DNA of 64,000 bases from Niallia alba (GCF_012933555.1 NZ_JABBPK010000001.1:2582001-2646000), one strand, 5' to 3'; counted from the first letter of the stretch, positions 33,604 to 41,857 are shown. Numbers and translations are program-made. The notes: generated by a model not told the origin, from the letters alone.

Positions 33604-34266
33604 ATGGTGTGTAGAAAACGGACTGGTTGGATGATGCTATTCTTTAGTTTATCCATCCTTTTATTATTACTCTCAGGATGTGGAACGAAGAACACGGAAC
33701 CACTAAATGAAGGAGAAAAATCACAAGGAAAAGCGATTTCCTCAGACGAATACCCTATCGTTACTATTATTATGGAGGATGATTCGAAAATTAAAGTAGA
33801 ACTTTATCCAGATAAAGCGCCAAATACAGTGAATAATTTTATTTCATTAGTAAATCAAGGCTTTTATGATGGGCTGATTTTTCATCGCGTCATTCCCGAT
33901 TTTATGATTCAAGGTGGCGATCCAAAGGGAAATGGAACAGGTGGTCCTGGATATTCTATTAAAGGAGAGTTTTCGGAGAATGGTTTTGAAAACGACTTAA
34001 AGCATGAAAGAGGCGTTATCAGTATGGCAAGATCTCAAATGCCAGATTCAGCCGGATCTCAATTCTTTATTATGGTCGCAGATGCACCTCATTTGGATGG
34101 CGAATACGCACCGTTCGGTAAGGTAATAGAAGGAATGGATGTCGTCGATAAAATTGTCTCTACAGATAGAGATGAGAATAACGATAAGCCATTAAAAGAA
34201 ATGAAGATGAAACAAGTTACTGTAGATACAAAAGGAATTGATTATGAGGAACCAGTAAAAGAATAA
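33604..34266 (+). CDS. Lipoprotein cyclophilin-type peptidyl-prolyl isomerase
   Basis: This 220-aa exported PPIase has a signal peptide ending in the lipobox LLSGC, so it should be a membrane-anchored lipoprotein helping extracytoplasmic folding. The cyclophilin domain shows FHRVIPDFMIQGGDP, MARSQMPDSAGSQFFI and the Gly/Phe-rich core of the family. The ATG at 33604 is used because AGGAGG is 7 nt upstream and the signal peptide follows directly. The longer open frame upstream runs into the R2 repeat. It is followed by a second, cytoplasmic cyclophilin gene. Confidence 0.9.
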   Translation: MVCRKRTGWMMLFFSLSILLLLLSGCGTKNTEPLNEGEKSQGKAISSDEYPIVTIIMEDDSKIKVELYPDKAPNTVNNFISLVNQGFYDGLIFHRVIPDFMIQGGDPKGNGTGGPGYSIKGEFSENGFENDLKHERGVISMARSQMPDSAGSQFFIMVADAPHLDGEYAPFGKVIEGMDVVDKIVSTDRDENNDKPLKEMKMKQVTVDTKGIDYEEPVKE

Positions 34267-34349
34267 TCGATAATAGGGACGTAATATTTTCTTTCTCTAG
34301 CAAAAGATGATATGATAAAAGTTGATTTTGAAATAAGGAGATGTTGAAC

Positions 34350-34787
34350 ATGGCAACAAAAGGATACATACTAATGCAAAATGGTGAAAAAATTGAATTT
34401 GAATTATATCCAAATGAAGCTCCTGGAACAGTAGCTAATTTTGTAGAACTTATTAAAAAAGGGTTCTATAATGGTCTAACTTTCCACCGTGTTATTCCTG
34501 GGTTCGTAAGCCAAGGCGGAGACCCGAATGGTAATGGAACAGGTGGTCCTGGATACACAATCAAATGTGAAACAGAAGGAAATCCTCATAAACATGTTGA
34601 AGGCGCTTTTTCTATGGCACATGCTGGTCGTGACACAGGTGGCAGCCAATTCTTTATCGTTCATGACCCACAACCACATTTAAATGGTGTTCATACTGTA
34701 TTTGGACAAGTTACATCTGGAATCTCTACTGTTAAGGCGATGAGAAATGGCGATGTAATGGAAAAAGTAGAAATCACTGAAGAATAA
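34350..34787 (+). CDS. ppiB: Cytoplasmic peptidyl-prolyl cis-trans isomerase B
   Basis: The 145-aa cyclophilin is very close to B. subtilis Ppi[42 protein letters not shown] and [23 protein letters not shown]. The catalytic Arg is in FHRV. The ATG at 34350 has AAGGAG at 9 nt; the ATG at 34341 directly touches that site. It lacks a signal peptide, unlike its neighbour, so the pair covers cytoplasm and cell surface. A short terminator follows (34798-34827). Confidence 0.94.
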   Translation: MATKGYILMQNGEKIEFELYPNEAPGTVANFVELIKKGFYNGLTFHRVIPGFVSQGGDPNGNGTGGPGYTIKCETEGNPHKHVEGAFSMAHAGRDTGGSQFFIVHDPQPHLNGVHTVFGQVTSGISTVKAMRNGDVMEKVEITEE

Positions 34788-34797
34788 ATATAAAGAG

Positions 34798-34827
34798 GCA
34801 GGCTGAGAAATTAGCTTGCTTTTTTTA
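34798..34827 (+). terminator. ppiB terminator
   Basis: GCAGGCT / AGCTTGC with one bulge, followed by T-rich sequence. Confidence 0.6.
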
Positions 34828-34848
34828 TATGGATGGAGGGCGAATAGG

Positions 34849-35592
34849 ATGTTCAAAGATAAAGTTGTAATTGTTACTGGTGCTAGTAATGGAATCGGTA
34901 AAGCAATTGCAAAAGCTTATTTGCAGGAAGAAGCATATGTTGTGCTGGCAGATATAGATGAAAGCCAAGGGAAGCAACTTCTTGATTCTATTGAACAAAA
35001 GGAAAAAGCATTATTTATCAAAACAGATGTACGAAGCGAAACGGAAATCATTCATCTTGTTCATACAACAAAAGCGAAGTTTGGAAAGATTGATATTCTG
35101 ATAAACAATGTGGGCAAAGGAGTTTTTAAATCGTTTTACGATTTAACGATTGAAGAATGGGATGATGTAATAAATACAAATCTCCGCAGCGTGTTTCTTT
35201 GTTCAAGAGAAGTCGCAAAAATCATGCGAGATCAGGACTCTAAAGGCTCGATTATCAATATGTCATCTAGTAGAGCATATATGTCTGAGCCTAATACGGA
35301 AAGCTATAGTGCTAGCAAAGGTGGTATTATGGCCATTACACATGCATTAGCAAATAGTCTTGCAGACGCACATATAACTGTAAATAGTATTTCACCAGGA
35401 TGGATTGAAACAAAAGACTATGAAAATCTTCGCGAAATCGATCATGAACAGCATTTGTCAAAAAGAGTAGGTAAACCAGAAGATATTGCGAGGGCTTGTC
35501 TATTTTTAACTAATCCGCAAAATAATTTTATTACAGGGACAAACCTCATGGTAGATGGTGGTATGACCGTAAAGATGATTTATGAAGAATAA
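34849..35592 (+). CDS. Short-chain dehydrogenase/reductase (SDR)
   Basis: This 247-aa classical SDR has the coenzyme motif TGASNGIG near residue 11, NNVGKG (the NNAG equivalent) near 83, catalytic Ser in NMSSSRAYM, YSASK near 149 and a late GGM typical of FabG-like proteins. An Asp after beta-2 (LADIDE) favours NAD(H). Substrate unknown; FabG-like and glucose-dehydrogenase-like roles are both possible. The ATG at 34849 follows GGAGGG at 8 nt. Confidence 0.87.
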   Translation: MFKDKVVIVTGASNGIGKAIAKAYLQEEAYVVLADIDESQGKQLLDSIEQKEKALFIKTDVRSETEIIHLVHTTKAKFGKIDILINNVGKGVFKSFYDLTIEEWDDVINTNLRSVFLCSREVAKIMRDQDSKGSIINMSSSRAYMSEPNTESYSASKGGIMAITHALANSLADAHITVNSISPGWIETKDYENLREIDHEQHLSKRVGKPEDIARACLFLTNPQNNFITGTNLMVDGGMTVKMIYEE

Positions 35593-35682
35593 TGGGAATA
35601 TCTTAAATAAAGTTGCTATCTGAAAATGATAGGAGTATAATAGCTTCCATATCATTACATATATATAATGGAGGCTTTTTAA

Positions 35683-36456
35683 GTGGACGTTTTACATCAA
35701 ATATTATCAACCTATGATTCATTTTTTGATTGGGAGATGTGGGAAGAAGTATTAACAGATCCAGTTTCATGGGGATTAATTGGATCGTTAGTCATTTTAG
35801 AAGGCTTATTATCAGCGGATAACGCACTCGTTTTAGCGGTGATGGTTAAACATTTACCGCCTGACAAACAAAAAAAAGCATTAACGTATGGTTTATTTGG
35901 AGCCTATTTTTTCCGGTTTTTCTTTATTGGAATAGGCGTTTATTTAATTCACTTTACATGGATTAAAGTAGTTGGAGCAGCATACTTAGCTTGGATTGTA
36001 ATTAAGCATTTCTGGCTTGGTGATGGTGACGAGGATGCTTCAGCGATGAAAAAAAATAGTTGGACAATAAGACTTTTCGGGGTATTCTGGGCTACCGTTA
36101 TTTCTGTAGAATTAATGGATTTAGCTTTTTCCGTTGATAGCATATTAGCCTCACTTGCTGTATCAAATGAAATTTGGATCCTCTTAATTGGTGGAATGCT
36201 TGGGATTTTAATGATGAGAACGGTCGCTAAATTATTCTTAGTTTTAATTGAAAAAGTACCAGAATTAGAGAATACTGCTTTTGTTTTAATTGGTATAATC
36301 GCGGCGAAAATGTTCGCAAGTATCTTTGGTTTTGAATTAGATCATTATGTATTTTTTGCGATTCTAATTGCTGCGTTTATCATCACCTTTATCATTCATT
36401 TTATTAATAAGAACAAAAAAGTTTCCGAAGAGATTGCTGCAACAAAAGAAGATTAA
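35683..36456 (+). CDS. TerC-family membrane protein (YceF/YkoY-like)
   Basis: The 257-aa protein has about seven to eight membrane helices. It carries the TerC signatures LEGLLSADNALVLAVMVKHLP near residue 38 and VELMDLAFSVDSILA near 145, whose acidic residues in the membrane are thought to bind metal. B. subtilis relatives YceF and YkoY export manganese to metalate secreted enzymes. GTG start at 35683 with GGAGG at 8 nt. Only 90 bp separate it from the SDR gene, so there is no room for the yybP-ykoY manganese riboswitch that precedes ykoY in B. subtilis. Confidence 0.87.
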   Translation: MDVLHQILSTYDSFFDWEMWEEVLTDPVSWGLIGSLVILEGLLSADNALVLAVMVKHLPPDKQKKALTYGLFGAYFFRFFFIGIGVYLIHFTWIKVVGAAYLAWIVIKHFWLGDGDEDASAMKKNSWTIRLFGVFWATVISVELMDLAFSVDSILASLAVSNEIWILLIGGMLGILMMRTVAKLFLVLIEKVPELENTAFVLIGIIAAKMFASIFGFELDHYVFFAILIAAFIITFIIHFINKNKKVSEEIAATKED

Positions 36457-36507
36457 TTCTTTAAACCTGTTCTGCTTTAGGACAGGTTATTTTAATGCAA
36501 GAAGAGA

Positions 36508-37044
36508 CTACTTTGTGTATTTATTGGCATAACTGGAAGCAACAAATGAATCTGGTTTTATTTTTGGTTCAATCCCAATTGATTCAATTCTTGCTACCAT
36601 TTCATTTACAAAATCTCGTGTTTTATTTCTCTGACCTGCTCCAATATCAATATGTCCTTCAATAGAGAAAGTTGCTCCTTGATAAACAAAAGGAAGCACA
36701 ACATCTATTAACTGGTTTTTCTTATTTTCGGTAAAAAGACTAACAATTTCTTCGGTTAACGTCGTCTCATAGGAAATTTTCTCATGAAGTCTTAATACTT
36801 TTCTCGGTAAAACAACTTTTCTGATACATGCCCATGCACCCTTCCCTTTATTCATAATCACAATTCCTGTAATAAAGGTGGTATGCTTCGCATGCACTTG
36901 GGAATCTGTACCAATCATCAATTGATAATTTCCAGCCGGATTTCTAGACATAAAGGAAAGGATACGTTGAAAAACAATATCAAACGTCATATTTTTTTCT
37001 TGCAAGTTTTGAAAGGTTATTTCCTTGTGCCTGTCTAACTCCAC
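36508..37044 (-). CDS. ykuK: YkuK-type RNase H-like protein (DUF458)
   Basis: The 178-aa protein is characteristic of the YkuK/DUF458 family, predicted to have a ribonuclease H-like fold: QLMIGTDSQVH with an Asp in the first strand, TTFITGIVIMNKGKG, then the C-terminal DIGAGQRNKTRDFVNEM and KPDSFVASSYANKYTK. The GTG at 37044 is chosen because GGAGGG lies 6 nt before it; an upstream in-frame TTG has no site. Biological role unknown. It is convergent with the TerC gene. Confidence 0.83.
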   Translation of the reverse strand: MELDRHKEITFQNLQEKNMTFDIVFQRILSFMSRNPAGNYQLMIGTDSQVHAKHTTFITGIVIMNKGKGAWACIRKVVLPRKVLRLHEKISYETTLTEEIVSLFTENKKNQLIDVVLPFVYQGATFSIEGHIDIGAGQRNKTRDFVNEMVARIESIGIEPKIKPDSFVASSYANKYTK

Positions 37045-37310
37045 AAAAATCCCTCCATCTAAGCATATTTCCAACTCATTTTATACCATTGTATGTTCAT
37101 CAAAAGTAATTATCACCGAAAGTAAACTTGTATTATCATATACACAGAATAGAGAATTGGTGTTAGCGTATATCCAGTTGATTGTAAAATTTTTGTTTTC
37201 TTTAAGAAAGAAAACTTTACGAAGCAGCTTTGTAATAAATATGTAATAATATTGAAACTTATTATTTTAATATCCGTCTAATGAGTAACTAAACTTAGGA
37301 GGTATGAAGG

Positions 37311-38222
37311 ATGAAAAAGTATAGAACTTCCTTTATTGGCATTCTATTTTTTCTACTTTTAATGGCAGGATGTAGCAGCCAAGAATCAGAAAATAAAAGC
37401 GCAGATAGTACGGAGAAAGCTGCAAATAATGAAATAGCACAAATGGATTCTCATGAAGGAGAAGTGACGGAAGACCAATTAGCATCCGCTGATAAAGAGA
37501 TTAAGAATACTAGTGGAACAGAAATAACAGAAAATGACCGCATGATGATTTACAATGCTAATTTATCCTTACAAGTTAAGGACTATCATCAAGTAGAAGA
37601 AGAAATTCAGAAAAAAGCAACCGAACTTGACGGTTATGTAGTACAATCATCTATTTACAATAGTGGCACTGATTATATTAATGGATCGATTATTGTGAAA
37701 GTTCCACAAGCGAATTTCCAATCCTATATAAATGAAGTGGAAAAAAATAGTATAAAAGTAATCGAAAAAAATATAAGCAGTAATGATGTCACAGAGGAAT
37801 TTGTTGATCTTGAGTCTCGATTAAAAGCCAAAGAAGCAGTAGAAAAACGACTATTAACGTTAATGGACCAGGCAGAGAAAACAGAAGATCTTCTGAAAAT
37901 ATCAAACGACCTAGCCACTGTACAAGAGCAAAAAGAGCAAATCTTAGGGAGAATGAAATACTTAAAAAATAATGTCGACTATTCCACTGTTACCATTCAA
38001 TTAGAAGAAGAGTTAGTAAAGGTCGGAAACATCAAAAATAGCGACTCCTTAAATACTTGGCAAAAAGCGAAAAGCCAGTTTGTCAGTACAATAAACGGGG
38101 TTATCTCCTTCTTATCAAGTGTAGTAGTACTCGCTATTGGATTATCTCCGATTCTAATTCCAGTTGCAGTTATTGTAATTGTTTGGATTATTTTTAGAAA
38201 AAAAAGAAAACAGCAAGAGTAA
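37311..38222 (+). CDS. DUF4349 lipoprotein
   Basis: The 303-aa protein has a signal peptide and the lipobox LMAGC, so the N-terminus is lipid-anchored outside the cell. A low-complexity acidic linker runs to about residue 75. The DUF4349 domain (IYNANLSLQVKDYHQVEEEI and VKVPQANFQSYINEV) follows, then a long coiled coil (residues 165-215). A C-terminal membrane helix (VISFLSSVVVLAIGLSPILI) ends in a basic tail. Function is not established. AGGAGG lies upstream of the ATG. Confidence 0.85.
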   Translation: MKKYRTSFIGILFFLLLMAGCSSQESENKSADSTEKAANNEIAQMDSHEGEVTEDQLASADKEIKNTSGTEITENDRMMIYNANLSLQVKDYHQVEEEIQKKATELDGYVVQSSIYNSGTDYINGSIIVKVPQANFQSYINEVEKNSIKVIEKNISSNDVTEEFVDLESRLKAKEAVEKRLLTLMDQAEKTEDLLKISNDLATVQEQKEQILGRMKYLKNNVDYSTVTIQLEEELVKVGNIKNSDSLNTWQKAKSQFVSTINGVISFLSSVVVLAIGLSPILIPVAVIVIVWIIFRKKRKQQE

Positions 38223-38254
38223 TGGAAACAAATCATATGTTATAATGGAATTAA

Positions 38255-38404
38255 ATTCCTTTAAGAGTTTTCTCAACAAATTATCAAGCGATATCTTTCT
38301 ATAAACGTATGGGATTTATAGAAGAAGGTCGCAAAATAAAGGAGTTTAAAATAGCTGAAAATGAATATGTAGACGATATTCTAATGTATAAAATGGTGAA
38401 TTGA
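38255..38404 (+). pseudogene. C-terminal remnant of a GNAT N-acetyltransferase
   Basis: Fifty codons read IPLRVFSTNYQAISFYKRMG, then FIEEGRKIKEFKIAENEY and DDILMYKMVN before a stop. That is the A-motif-to-end part of a RimJ/SpeG-like GNAT protein: VFSTN, the AISFYKRMGF acetyl-CoA helix, and the conserved YVDDILMYK end. An in-frame stop lies immediately upstream and there is no start codon, so the first two thirds of the gene are lost. The next gene, signal peptidase I, begins 36 bp later. Confidence 0.75.
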
Positions 38405-38440
38405 TAATGATTGTATAGGAAAGGGGGAAGGAATATCTAC

Positions 38441-38959
38441 ATGAATGCAGAGTTTAATAAAGAACTAAAGTCATGGATAATTGCACTTATTAGTGCATTA
38501 GTATTCGTTTTTATATGCCGGAACTTTATCTTTACCCCTGTAAAAGTAGTAGGGCAATCCATGCAACCAACATACGAGAATCAAGATCGAATTATCGTTT
38601 CCAAAGTGGGGCAAATAAAGCACTTTGATACAATCGTTTTTCATTCACCGATTGAGAAGGAGGACTATATAAAAAGAGTAATCGGCTTACCAGACGATAC
38701 CATCGAGATTCAGGATGACGCTCTTTATATAAACGGTCATAAATATGATGAGCCTTACTTACAGGAAAAAAAGAAACATTTACTTCCTAATCAAAAATTA
38801 ACGGAAAATCTCAAGATAAAAGTACCAAAAGGACATATTTTTGTACTAGGTGATAATCGGCAAAAAAGTACCGATAGTCGACAACTTGGTTGTATCTCTG
38901 AAGAAGCAGTTATTGGAAAAGCAATCCTTCGTTTTTATCCAGTCATAGAGAATTACTAG
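38441..38959 (+). CDS. sipS: Type I signal peptidase
   Basis: The 172-aa single-span peptidase has an N-terminal membrane helix (residues 11-30) and catalytic Ser40 in VGQSMQPT. The Lys78 general base is in DYIKRVIGLPDD, and GDNRQKSTDSRQLG is the family box D/E. This is the SipS/SipT/SipV short form that removes signal peptides from secreted proteins. The ATG at 38441 lies 9-10 nt after AAGG. The symbol is by family; which paralogue it is cannot be decided. Confidence 0.92.
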   Translation: MNAEFNKELKSWIIALISALVFVFICRNFIFTPVKVVGQSMQPTYENQDRIIVSKVGQIKHFDTIVFHSPIEKEDYIKRVIGLPDDTIEIQDDALYINGHKYDEPYLQEKKKHLLPNQKLTENLKIKVPKGHIFVLGDNRQKSTDSRQLGCISEEAVIGKAILRFYPVIENY

Positions 38960-38973
38960 AATATTTGAGTATA

Positions 38974-39018
38974 AAAAAACAGCGTTGACCGTGAACTTCA
39001 CGAGCAATGCTGTTTTTA
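38974..39018 (+). terminator. Terminator of the signal peptidase gene
   Basis: AAAACAGCGTTG pairs with CAATGCTGTTTT, followed by T-rich sequence. R1 copy D starts 4 bp later. Confidence 0.8.
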
Positions 39019-39021
39019 TTT

Positions 39022-39172
39022 TATCCCACTCTTAACGGACAGTAAGACTAAGAATCCCACCTCAAGCATATGAGAGTAGGTGGGAGATCAACTGTCCGTA
39101 AAGGTCCGATTGGTTCAACTAACCATCAGTGGGGGATGAAAGAAAACCCCCACTGATGGAAGTTTCACTTTA
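39022..39172 (+). repeat. R1 structured repeat, best-preserved copy D
   Basis: Outer stem GGACAGT (39037-39043) / ACTGTCC (39091-39097) and inner stem CCCACCT (39056-39062) / AGGTGGG (39078-39084). The linker is GGTCCGATTGGTTCAACTAA. The second hairpin is a perfect 13-bp CCATCAGTGGGGG (39123-39135) / CCCCCACTGATGG (39147-39159). Its last bases provide the stop codon of the minus-strand gene at 39170. Confidence 0.9.
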
Positions 39173-39427
39173 TATAGAACGAGTAGCAAATTCTACTACC
39201 ATTGCTTTAGTAACCTTTTTTCTTGATGGAACAACACCAAGTCTAGCTAATTCATTCATTTGCTCGGTTACATCATTTATTTTATCAACCGAAAAATTCT
39301 CCCCAGCTTTACAAAGCAGTATCGCTTCTTCAATATAGGATTCACGTAGCTGATCTAATTGCTTAAAATGATTGACGCGAGAATTGACTTGTTCTACATG
39401 TTTGGTAATTTCTTTATGTACACTCAT
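39170..39427 (-). CDS. DUF2533-like small protein (YpbS-like)
   Basis: The 85-aa soluble helical protein has the pattern MSVHKEITKHVEQ, LRESYIEEAILLCKAGE, FSVDKINDVTEQMNELARLG. It resembles YpbS (DUF2533) from memory. Function unknown. AAGGAG lies 9 nt before the ATG. The stop codon falls exactly at the end of R1 copy D, which suggests the repeat inserted at, or recruits, gene ends. Confidence 0.65.
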   Translation of the reverse strand: MSVHKEITKHVEQVNSRVNHFKQLDQLRESYIEEAILLCKAGENFSVDKINDVTEQMNELARLGVVPSRKKVTKAMVVEFATRSI

Positions 39428-39523
39428 AATCCTAACTCCTTACTGTTTGTATATTATTATTTTAATGGTTATTCTAGTAAAAAGAAAGGAGGACTTTAAA
39501 TTACATAATAAAATTATTGTAAA

Positions 39524-39817
39524 CTAAATATTCGTTATCCAAACAATATGTAAAACCATAACGGAAGAATATAATGCTAATGGAATAAATAGGAGAAAAA
39601 TCCAGGTACGAGTGTTTTTACTATAAAAATAGATTGCTAAATAAAAGAGAAATAAAGATAAACAAATTTTTAACAAAAGGAATAAGAAAGGAGAAATTTC
39701 CCATAAGTGATTCATAATCGGATTTGATTCAGATATATGATTAAATTGGATTCCAAGAAAAGTGAATATTCCATCGAGAAAATTTAATAGGCTTAGCAAA
39801 AGAAATAAAATCTTCAA
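39524..39817 (-). CDS. DUF5658-like four-helix membrane protein, 97 aa
   Basis: The small integral membrane protein has four hydrophobic helices and the conserved luminal segment FNHISESNPIMNHLWE after helix 1, typical of DUF5658 proteins (LNFLDGIFTFLGIQ in helix 1). Function unknown. TTG start with AAGGGGTGG 6-7 nt upstream. It is probably co-transcribed with the downstream DUF2533-like gene. Confidence 0.68.
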   Translation of the reverse strand: MKILFLLLSLLNFLDGIFTFLGIQFNHISESNPIMNHLWEISPFLFLLLKICLSLFLFYLAIYFYSKNTRTWIFLLFIPLALYSSVMVLHIVWITNI

Positions 39818-39928
39818 ACTACCACCCCTTAATATTATTCCTAATTATCCCAATTTAAACGAAAAAACACTATAGGTAATTGCATTCAAATTTATTAGTA
39901 ATTCTTTTGTAGGAGTTTTATCATCATT

Positions 39929-39962
39929 ACCGCGCATAATATCTCTTATGTGCGGTTTTTAT
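39929..39962 (+). terminator. Orphan intrinsic terminator upstream of the recombinase gene
   Basis: ACCGCGCATAA / TTATGTGCGGT followed by five T. No plus-strand gene lies before it in the 111 bp after the divergent DUF5658-like gene, so it would end a short RNA or act as a leader terminator. TATACT (39973-39978) follows as a likely -10. Confidence 0.6.
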
Positions 39963-40013
39963 AGAAATATAGTATACTAAACTTACTATTTTACAGATTA
40001 GGTGGCCATATAT

Positions 40014-40967
40014 ATGATTACAAAAGAAACGCTGTCTTCTTGGTATGAAGAGGAATTGACCCTTTTTCGGACGGAGATGGATAATAAGGACTATAGTGGA
40101 TTTACTATTGAAAATTATTTGCGCGATATTTATTTCTTTTTAGAATTTATTACGCGAAAAAAAGAAGAATACATCGATTTAAATTTAGTAAAGAAATTAC
40201 AAATAACGTTATTTATGAATGAGTTAAAAACAAAGCGAGCAAATTCATCTACTTCAAGAAATAGAAGATTAACAGCGATTCGTTCCTTTTATAAATGTCT
40301 AGTAGATTATGAACTTGTGCAAAAAAATCCAGCAATCGATTTGGAGAGTGCAAAAGAACAGAAGGGAAAACTACCAAGCTACCTAGAAAAGGATGAATTA
40401 AAATCATTTTTTGATATGGTTGAAAAAGTATCGCAAAAACAGCATCAACGACGCAATAAAGTGATCCTCGGATTAATGGCATTTGCAGGCTTACGAGTAA
40501 TGGAAATACATTCTCTTAATTTGTCTTCTATACATCAAAATAGAGGGATCCATGTGTTAGGAAAAGGGAATAAGTCACGATACATACCCTTACCGAAAAA
40601 GTTAATGGAAGAATTATATGTATATATAGAAGAAAATAGGATTTTTCCGATGAAAGGGCAGGAGGATGCACTCTTTATCTCGCGGAGAGGAAAGCGAATT
40701 TCCAGAAGGCGGATTCAGGAAATTACAGAGCGAATTATTGATGAGATGTCAAAGGAATATCCAGAATTAAAATGGAAGGAAAAAGGAATCTCCAGCCATA
40801 AATTAAGACATAGTTTTGCTACACATTTAGTTCGAGATGGTCGAGACATCAGGACTGTACAGGAACTGCTTGGTCACACGAATTTAAATACGACTCAAAA
40901 GTATACCCATGTCTCTGATTCCCAAAAAGAGAAAGCGATGGATTTAGAAATATCCGATTACTTATAA
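40014..40967 (+). CDS. Tyrosine recombinase (XerC/D-like)
   Basis: The 317-aa integrase has an N-terminal SAM-like core-binding domain (residues about 5-100) and a catalytic domain. The Arg is in [10 protein letters not shown] near residue 158, followed by the [10 protein letters not shown] beta-hairpin Lys, [10 protein letters not shown] near 266, GHTNLNTTQ near 290 and the nucleophile Tyr in YTHVSD near 301. All catalytic residues are present. ATG 40014 has AGGTGG at 9 nt; the GTG at 40002 overlaps that site. It is not beside codV/hslVU or a phage module, so it is probably a third, accessory recombinase. Confidence 0.85.
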   Translation: MITKETLSSWYEEELTLFRTEMDNKDYSGFTIENYLRDIYFFLEFITRKKEEYIDLNLVKKLQITLFMNELKTKRANSSTSRNRRLTAIRSFYKCLVDYELVQKNPAIDLESAKEQKGKLPSYLEKDELKSFFDMVEKVSQKQHQRRNKVILGLMAFAGLRVMEIHSLNLSSIHQNRGIHVLGKGNKSRYIPLPKKLMEELYVYIEENRIFPMKGQEDALFISRRGKRISRRRIQEITERIIDEMSKEYPELKWKEKGISSHKLRHSFATHLVRDGRDIRTVQELLGHTNLNTTQKYTHVSDSQKEKAMDLEISDYL

Positions 40968-41054
40968 GGTTACTATAAATATATTATGTTAACTTATTTT
41001 ATACTCATATTCGGACATTTGGCAGAATATATATAGTTTTGATGGGTGATAAAA

Positions 41055-41102
41055 ATGCAATCCCTATTTTTTACGGCAAAGCTAGTTTTAATGAGCTTGT
41101 AA
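41055..41102 (+). CDS. Possible 15-codon leader peptide within a hairpin
   Basis: ATG 41055 to TAA 41100-41102 encodes MQSLFFTAKLVLMSL, and the stop is followed directly by another ATG. The same bases form a stem: AATCCCT / AGGGATT, TTTAC / GTAAA and AAGCT / AGCTT. GGGTGAT upstream is a weak ribosome binding site. This may be a translational leader for the CoxG-like gene or just structured 5' sequence. Confidence 0.25.
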   Translation: MQSLFFTAKLVLMSL

Positions 41103-41150
41103 ATGGGAGAAGGGATTCGTCTGTCAATGAAAGATAAGGGAAGTGTTTTC

Positions 41151-41591
41151 ATGCCAAGTAAGAAACATTCAATTATCGTCCGTGCAAATGCGAAAAAAGT
41201 ATGGGATTTTGTTCGCTCCATGAATAACTGGGCTCCATTAGTGCCTGGGTATATTAATCATCACATTATCAACGAAAAGGTTTCAACTTGGGAGTTTAAA
41301 ATTGATATGGGACTCTTTAAGAAAAAAGTAGAGATGAAAGTAACCATAATAGAATGGAAAGAACCTTCCCAAGTTACCTTTCAGCTGCAAGGGATCAATG
41401 ATCATTTTGATGGGAATGGCTATTTTATGGTTGAAGAAAAAGATGCGAATCATACAAGAATGACTGGTTTTTTAGAGATTAACTCTACAGGTACTTTTCC
41501 AACTGTCACCAATAACCTCATGCAACCTAAATTAGAGGAAATAGCAGAAGAATTAACAATAGCAGTAAGTAAAGCAATAGAGGGTTTATGA
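41151..41591 (+). CDS. CoxG-like SRPBCC-fold protein
   Basis: The 146-aa protein of the CoxG/SRPBCC superfamily opens with SIIVRANAKKVWDFVRSMNNW, then PGYINHHIINEKVSTWEFKI. GNGYFMVEEKDANHTRMTGFLEI and a C-terminal helix follow. The fold binds hydrophobic ligands; CoxG itself is linked to membrane anchoring of CO dehydrogenase, but no cox genes are nearby. The ATG at 41151 is preferred since AAGGGAAG lies about 10 nt upstream and the sequence starts as relatives do. A longer frame from 41103 exists. Confidence 0.75.
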   Translation: MPSKKHSIIVRANAKKVWDFVRSMNNWAPLVPGYINHHIINEKVSTWEFKIDMGLFKKKVEMKVTIIEWKEPSQVTFQLQGINDHFDGNGYFMVEEKDANHTRMTGFLEINSTGTFPTVTNNLMQPKLEEIAEELTIAVSKAIEGL

Positions 41592-41611
41592 TAATAATAT
41601 TATGTAAACTT

Positions 41612-41660
41612 AAAGCTAATGACGATTTGATACACTGATGAAATCGTCATTAGCTTTTTT
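41612..41660 (+). terminator. Terminator of the CoxG-like gene
   Basis: A perfect 17-bp stem, AAAGCTAATGACGATTT (41612-41628) with its complement at 41641-41657, followed by T. Confidence 0.9.
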
Positions 41661-41766
41661 TATCCTACTCTTAACGGACAGTAAGACTCCCTGCTCATGC
41701 TTAGGAAAATACGAGGAAGATAGTGGGAGATGAAGGAAAACCCACACTGATGAAAGTTTCACTTTA
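41661..41766 (+). repeat. R1 structured repeat, internally deleted copy E
   Basis: It has the standard left end (TATCCTACTCTTAACGGACAG) and right end (ACTGATGAAAGTTTCACTTTA), but about 45 bp including the ACTGTCC arm and the GGTCCGAT block are missing. It lies directly upstream of the chrA promoter. Confidence 0.8.
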
Positions 41767-41797
41767 TAAATTTTTTGTAAAGTTTCTTTTGCTTAAC

Positions 41798-41826
41798 TTG
41801 GTCAAATATCTTTCATCCTATATAAT
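41798..41826 (+). promoter_or_regulatory. chrA promoter
   Basis: -35 TTGGTC (41798-41803), 17 bp, consensus -10 TATAAT (41821-41826), 32 bp before the chrA start. Confidence 0.75.
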
Positions 41827-41857
41827 AAAGATACTAATTGTTATTGGAGGCTTATCA

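Noticed and set aside
35593-35682. Manganese (yybP-ykoY) riboswitch before the TerC gene
   Set aside because: Only 90 bp are available and none of the conserved aptamer loops is visible.
41040-41125. Cyclic-di-GMP-I riboswitch before the CoxG-like gene
   Set aside because: GCAAAGC occurs, but the GNRA tetraloop, its receptor and the second helix of the class are missing.
41723-41857. Longer N-terminus for chrA starting inside the R1 repeat
   Set aside because: It lies upstream of a clear promoter and inside repeat copy E; the TTG at 41858 has GGAGG at 7 nt and the CHR domain starts soon after.
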